Shown in pieces: positions 63,291 to 64,000 of a stretch of DNA of 64,000 nucleotides. Position 1 is the stretch's first letter. Each line of letters starts with the position of its first letter. Position numbers and translations under genes: made by a program. The notes below the pieces were generated by a model that made no database searches, had not been told where the DNA came from, and was given only the letters and a program-made list of their open reading frames with translations. The stretch is from Aminobacterium colombiense DSM 12261 (lineage in GTDB: Bacteria; Synergistota; Synergistia; Synergistales; Aminobacteriaceae): assembly GCF_000025885.1 (NCBI RefSeq), contig NC_014011.1, forward strand, positions 1,488,001 to 1,552,000, written 5' to 3'.

Positions 63291-64000
63291 CTATTTCAAA
63301 CAGTTTTTATCAAATTCTTCCAAGGCGCGGAGGGCTCGTTCTCCCACCTTTTGACATCGCAAGCTTTTTGGGCGGATTTTAACATCGAGGGAGGGGAATA
63401 TGCCCAGGTTAACATTCATGGGATGGAATACCTTTGGGTCGGTTTCCGCAAGATATCGAAGAAGGGAACCAATGGCTGTTTCCTTAGGCCAAAGGGGGAT
63501 TTGCAAACCGGCTGCACAGAAAGCCACGTGAAGTCCTGCGACGAGTCCCATAGCTGTACTTTCAAGATATCCCTCGACGCCGGTTATCTGCCCAGCAAGG
63601 AACAACGCCTTGCTCCCTCGCAGACGAAGGGAACCGTCAAGCACTTTAGGCGCATTGACGTATATGTTCCGATGCATTACGCCATAACGGGCAAACTCCG
63701 CGTTCTCAAGGCCAGGAATCATTCTGAAAACCCGATTCTGCTCTCCCCACTTCAAGCTTGTCTGAAAACCTACAAGATTGAAGAGTGTCCCATCTGCGTT
63801 ATCCTGGCGAAGCTGGACTACTGCGTAGGGTTCTGCTCCGGTAGAGGGGTTTGGAAGTCCTACCGGACGGAGGGGACCAAAACGAAGAGTATCAATTCCC
63901 CTGGAGGCTATGACCTCCACAGGCAGACATCCCTCAAAATATCGGACATCTTTTTCAAACTCATGACGGGGAGCCTGTTCTGCCGTTAGGAGGGCCTGGC
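63291..64000 (-). CDS. trmFO: Methylenetetrahydrofolate--tRNA-(uracil-5-)-methyltransferase TrmFO, C-terminal part
   Basis: The 3' part of trmFO continues past the right edge; about 236 residues are visible. YFEGCLPVEVIASRGIDTLR (edge of the window) and FGPLRPVGLPNPSTGAEPYA are hallmarks, with GQITGVEGYLESTAMGLVAG binding FAD further down. The enzyme methylates U54 of tRNA with folate. It lies upstream of xerC, giving the Bacillus gene order trmFO-xerC-hslV-hslU-codY. The start codon is outside the window. Confidence 0.93.
   Translation of the reverse strand, partial: QALLTAEQAPRHEFEKDVRYFEGCLPVEVIASRGIDTLRFGPLRPVGLPNPSTGAEPYAVVQLRQDNADGTLFNLVGFQTSLKWGEQNRVFRMIPGLENAEFARYGVMHRNIYVNAPKVLDGSLRLRGSKALFLAGQITGVEGYLESTAMGLVAGLHVAFCAAGLQIPLWPKETAIGSLLRYLAETDPKVFHPMNVNLGIFPSLDVKIRPKSLRCQKVGERALRALEEFDKNCLK

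Overview
The window reads as a stretch of a diderm, LPS-bearing bacterium of the Synergistota type (inference; the genus is not resolved, Aminobacterium-like at best). Three things point there. A complete lipid A/Kdo/LPS gene set sits next to bamA. The main outer-membrane protein carries an N-terminal SLH domain, as in diderms that tether the outer membrane to a wall polymer. A Firmicutes-style trmFO-xerC-hslV-hslU-codY block with a genuine CodY is also present. Almost every gene is on the minus strand, packed with 4- to 20-base overlaps. The only plus-strand genes are greA, an ECF transporter S-component and a serine hydrolase.

Layout, in window order (transcription mostly runs right to left). 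1-9 kb: start of ftsX, ftsE, split transketolase, csaB, a DUF5693 membrane protein, maf, a DUF4321 protein, uppP and RNase J, with greA divergent from RNase J. 9.4-16 kb: ddl, lptD, lptC, two unknown exported proteins and pyrG. 16-25.6 kb: a LysM/M23 peptidase, rho, a transaldolase-like aldolase, an ECF S-component, a D-glutamate cyclase-like gene, pfkA, an unknown exported coiled-coil protein, and an SLH outer-membrane protein with a short internally deleted paralogue downstream of it.

25.9-51.1 kb is one almost unbroken envelope cluster. In transcription order: bamA, an unknown outer-membrane-like gene in the place where skp usually sits, lpxD, lpxC, fabZ, lpxA, kdsC, an lptF/G permease, lpxI, lpxB, an lpxB-like gene, msbA, an lpxK gene fused to a second lpxB-like domain, kdsA, kdsD, waaA, an unknown 404-residue gene, kdsB, an ELM1-family gene, two GT4 glycosyltransferases, a GT9 glycosyltransferase and an O-antigen ligase. 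Upstream of bamA lie a sigma-70 family factor and a single-pass membrane protein with the topology of an anti-sigma factor. These are candidates for an envelope-stress switch feeding the cluster.

52.5-58.8 kb: a histidine phosphatase; a 3' tRNA-Thr fragment and about 2.6 kb of low-density DNA with a transposase scar and a serine hydrolase, ending at an intact tRNA-Thr (an island footprint); tRNA-Glu and tRNA-Lys; argH; a DUF501 protein and an S1-domain protein. 59-64 kb: a CheY-like regulator, codY, hslU, hslV, xerC and the 3' part of trmFO. A good CodY-box match lies upstream of xerC, suggesting autoregulation.

The strongest leads for something new are the LpxK-LpxB-like fusion and the three LpxB-type enzymes in one operon, the unknown gene inside the Kdo genes, the sigma/transmembrane pair ahead of bamA, and the SLH-less mini outer-membrane protein. 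No CRISPR array, rRNA or intact insertion sequence was seen.
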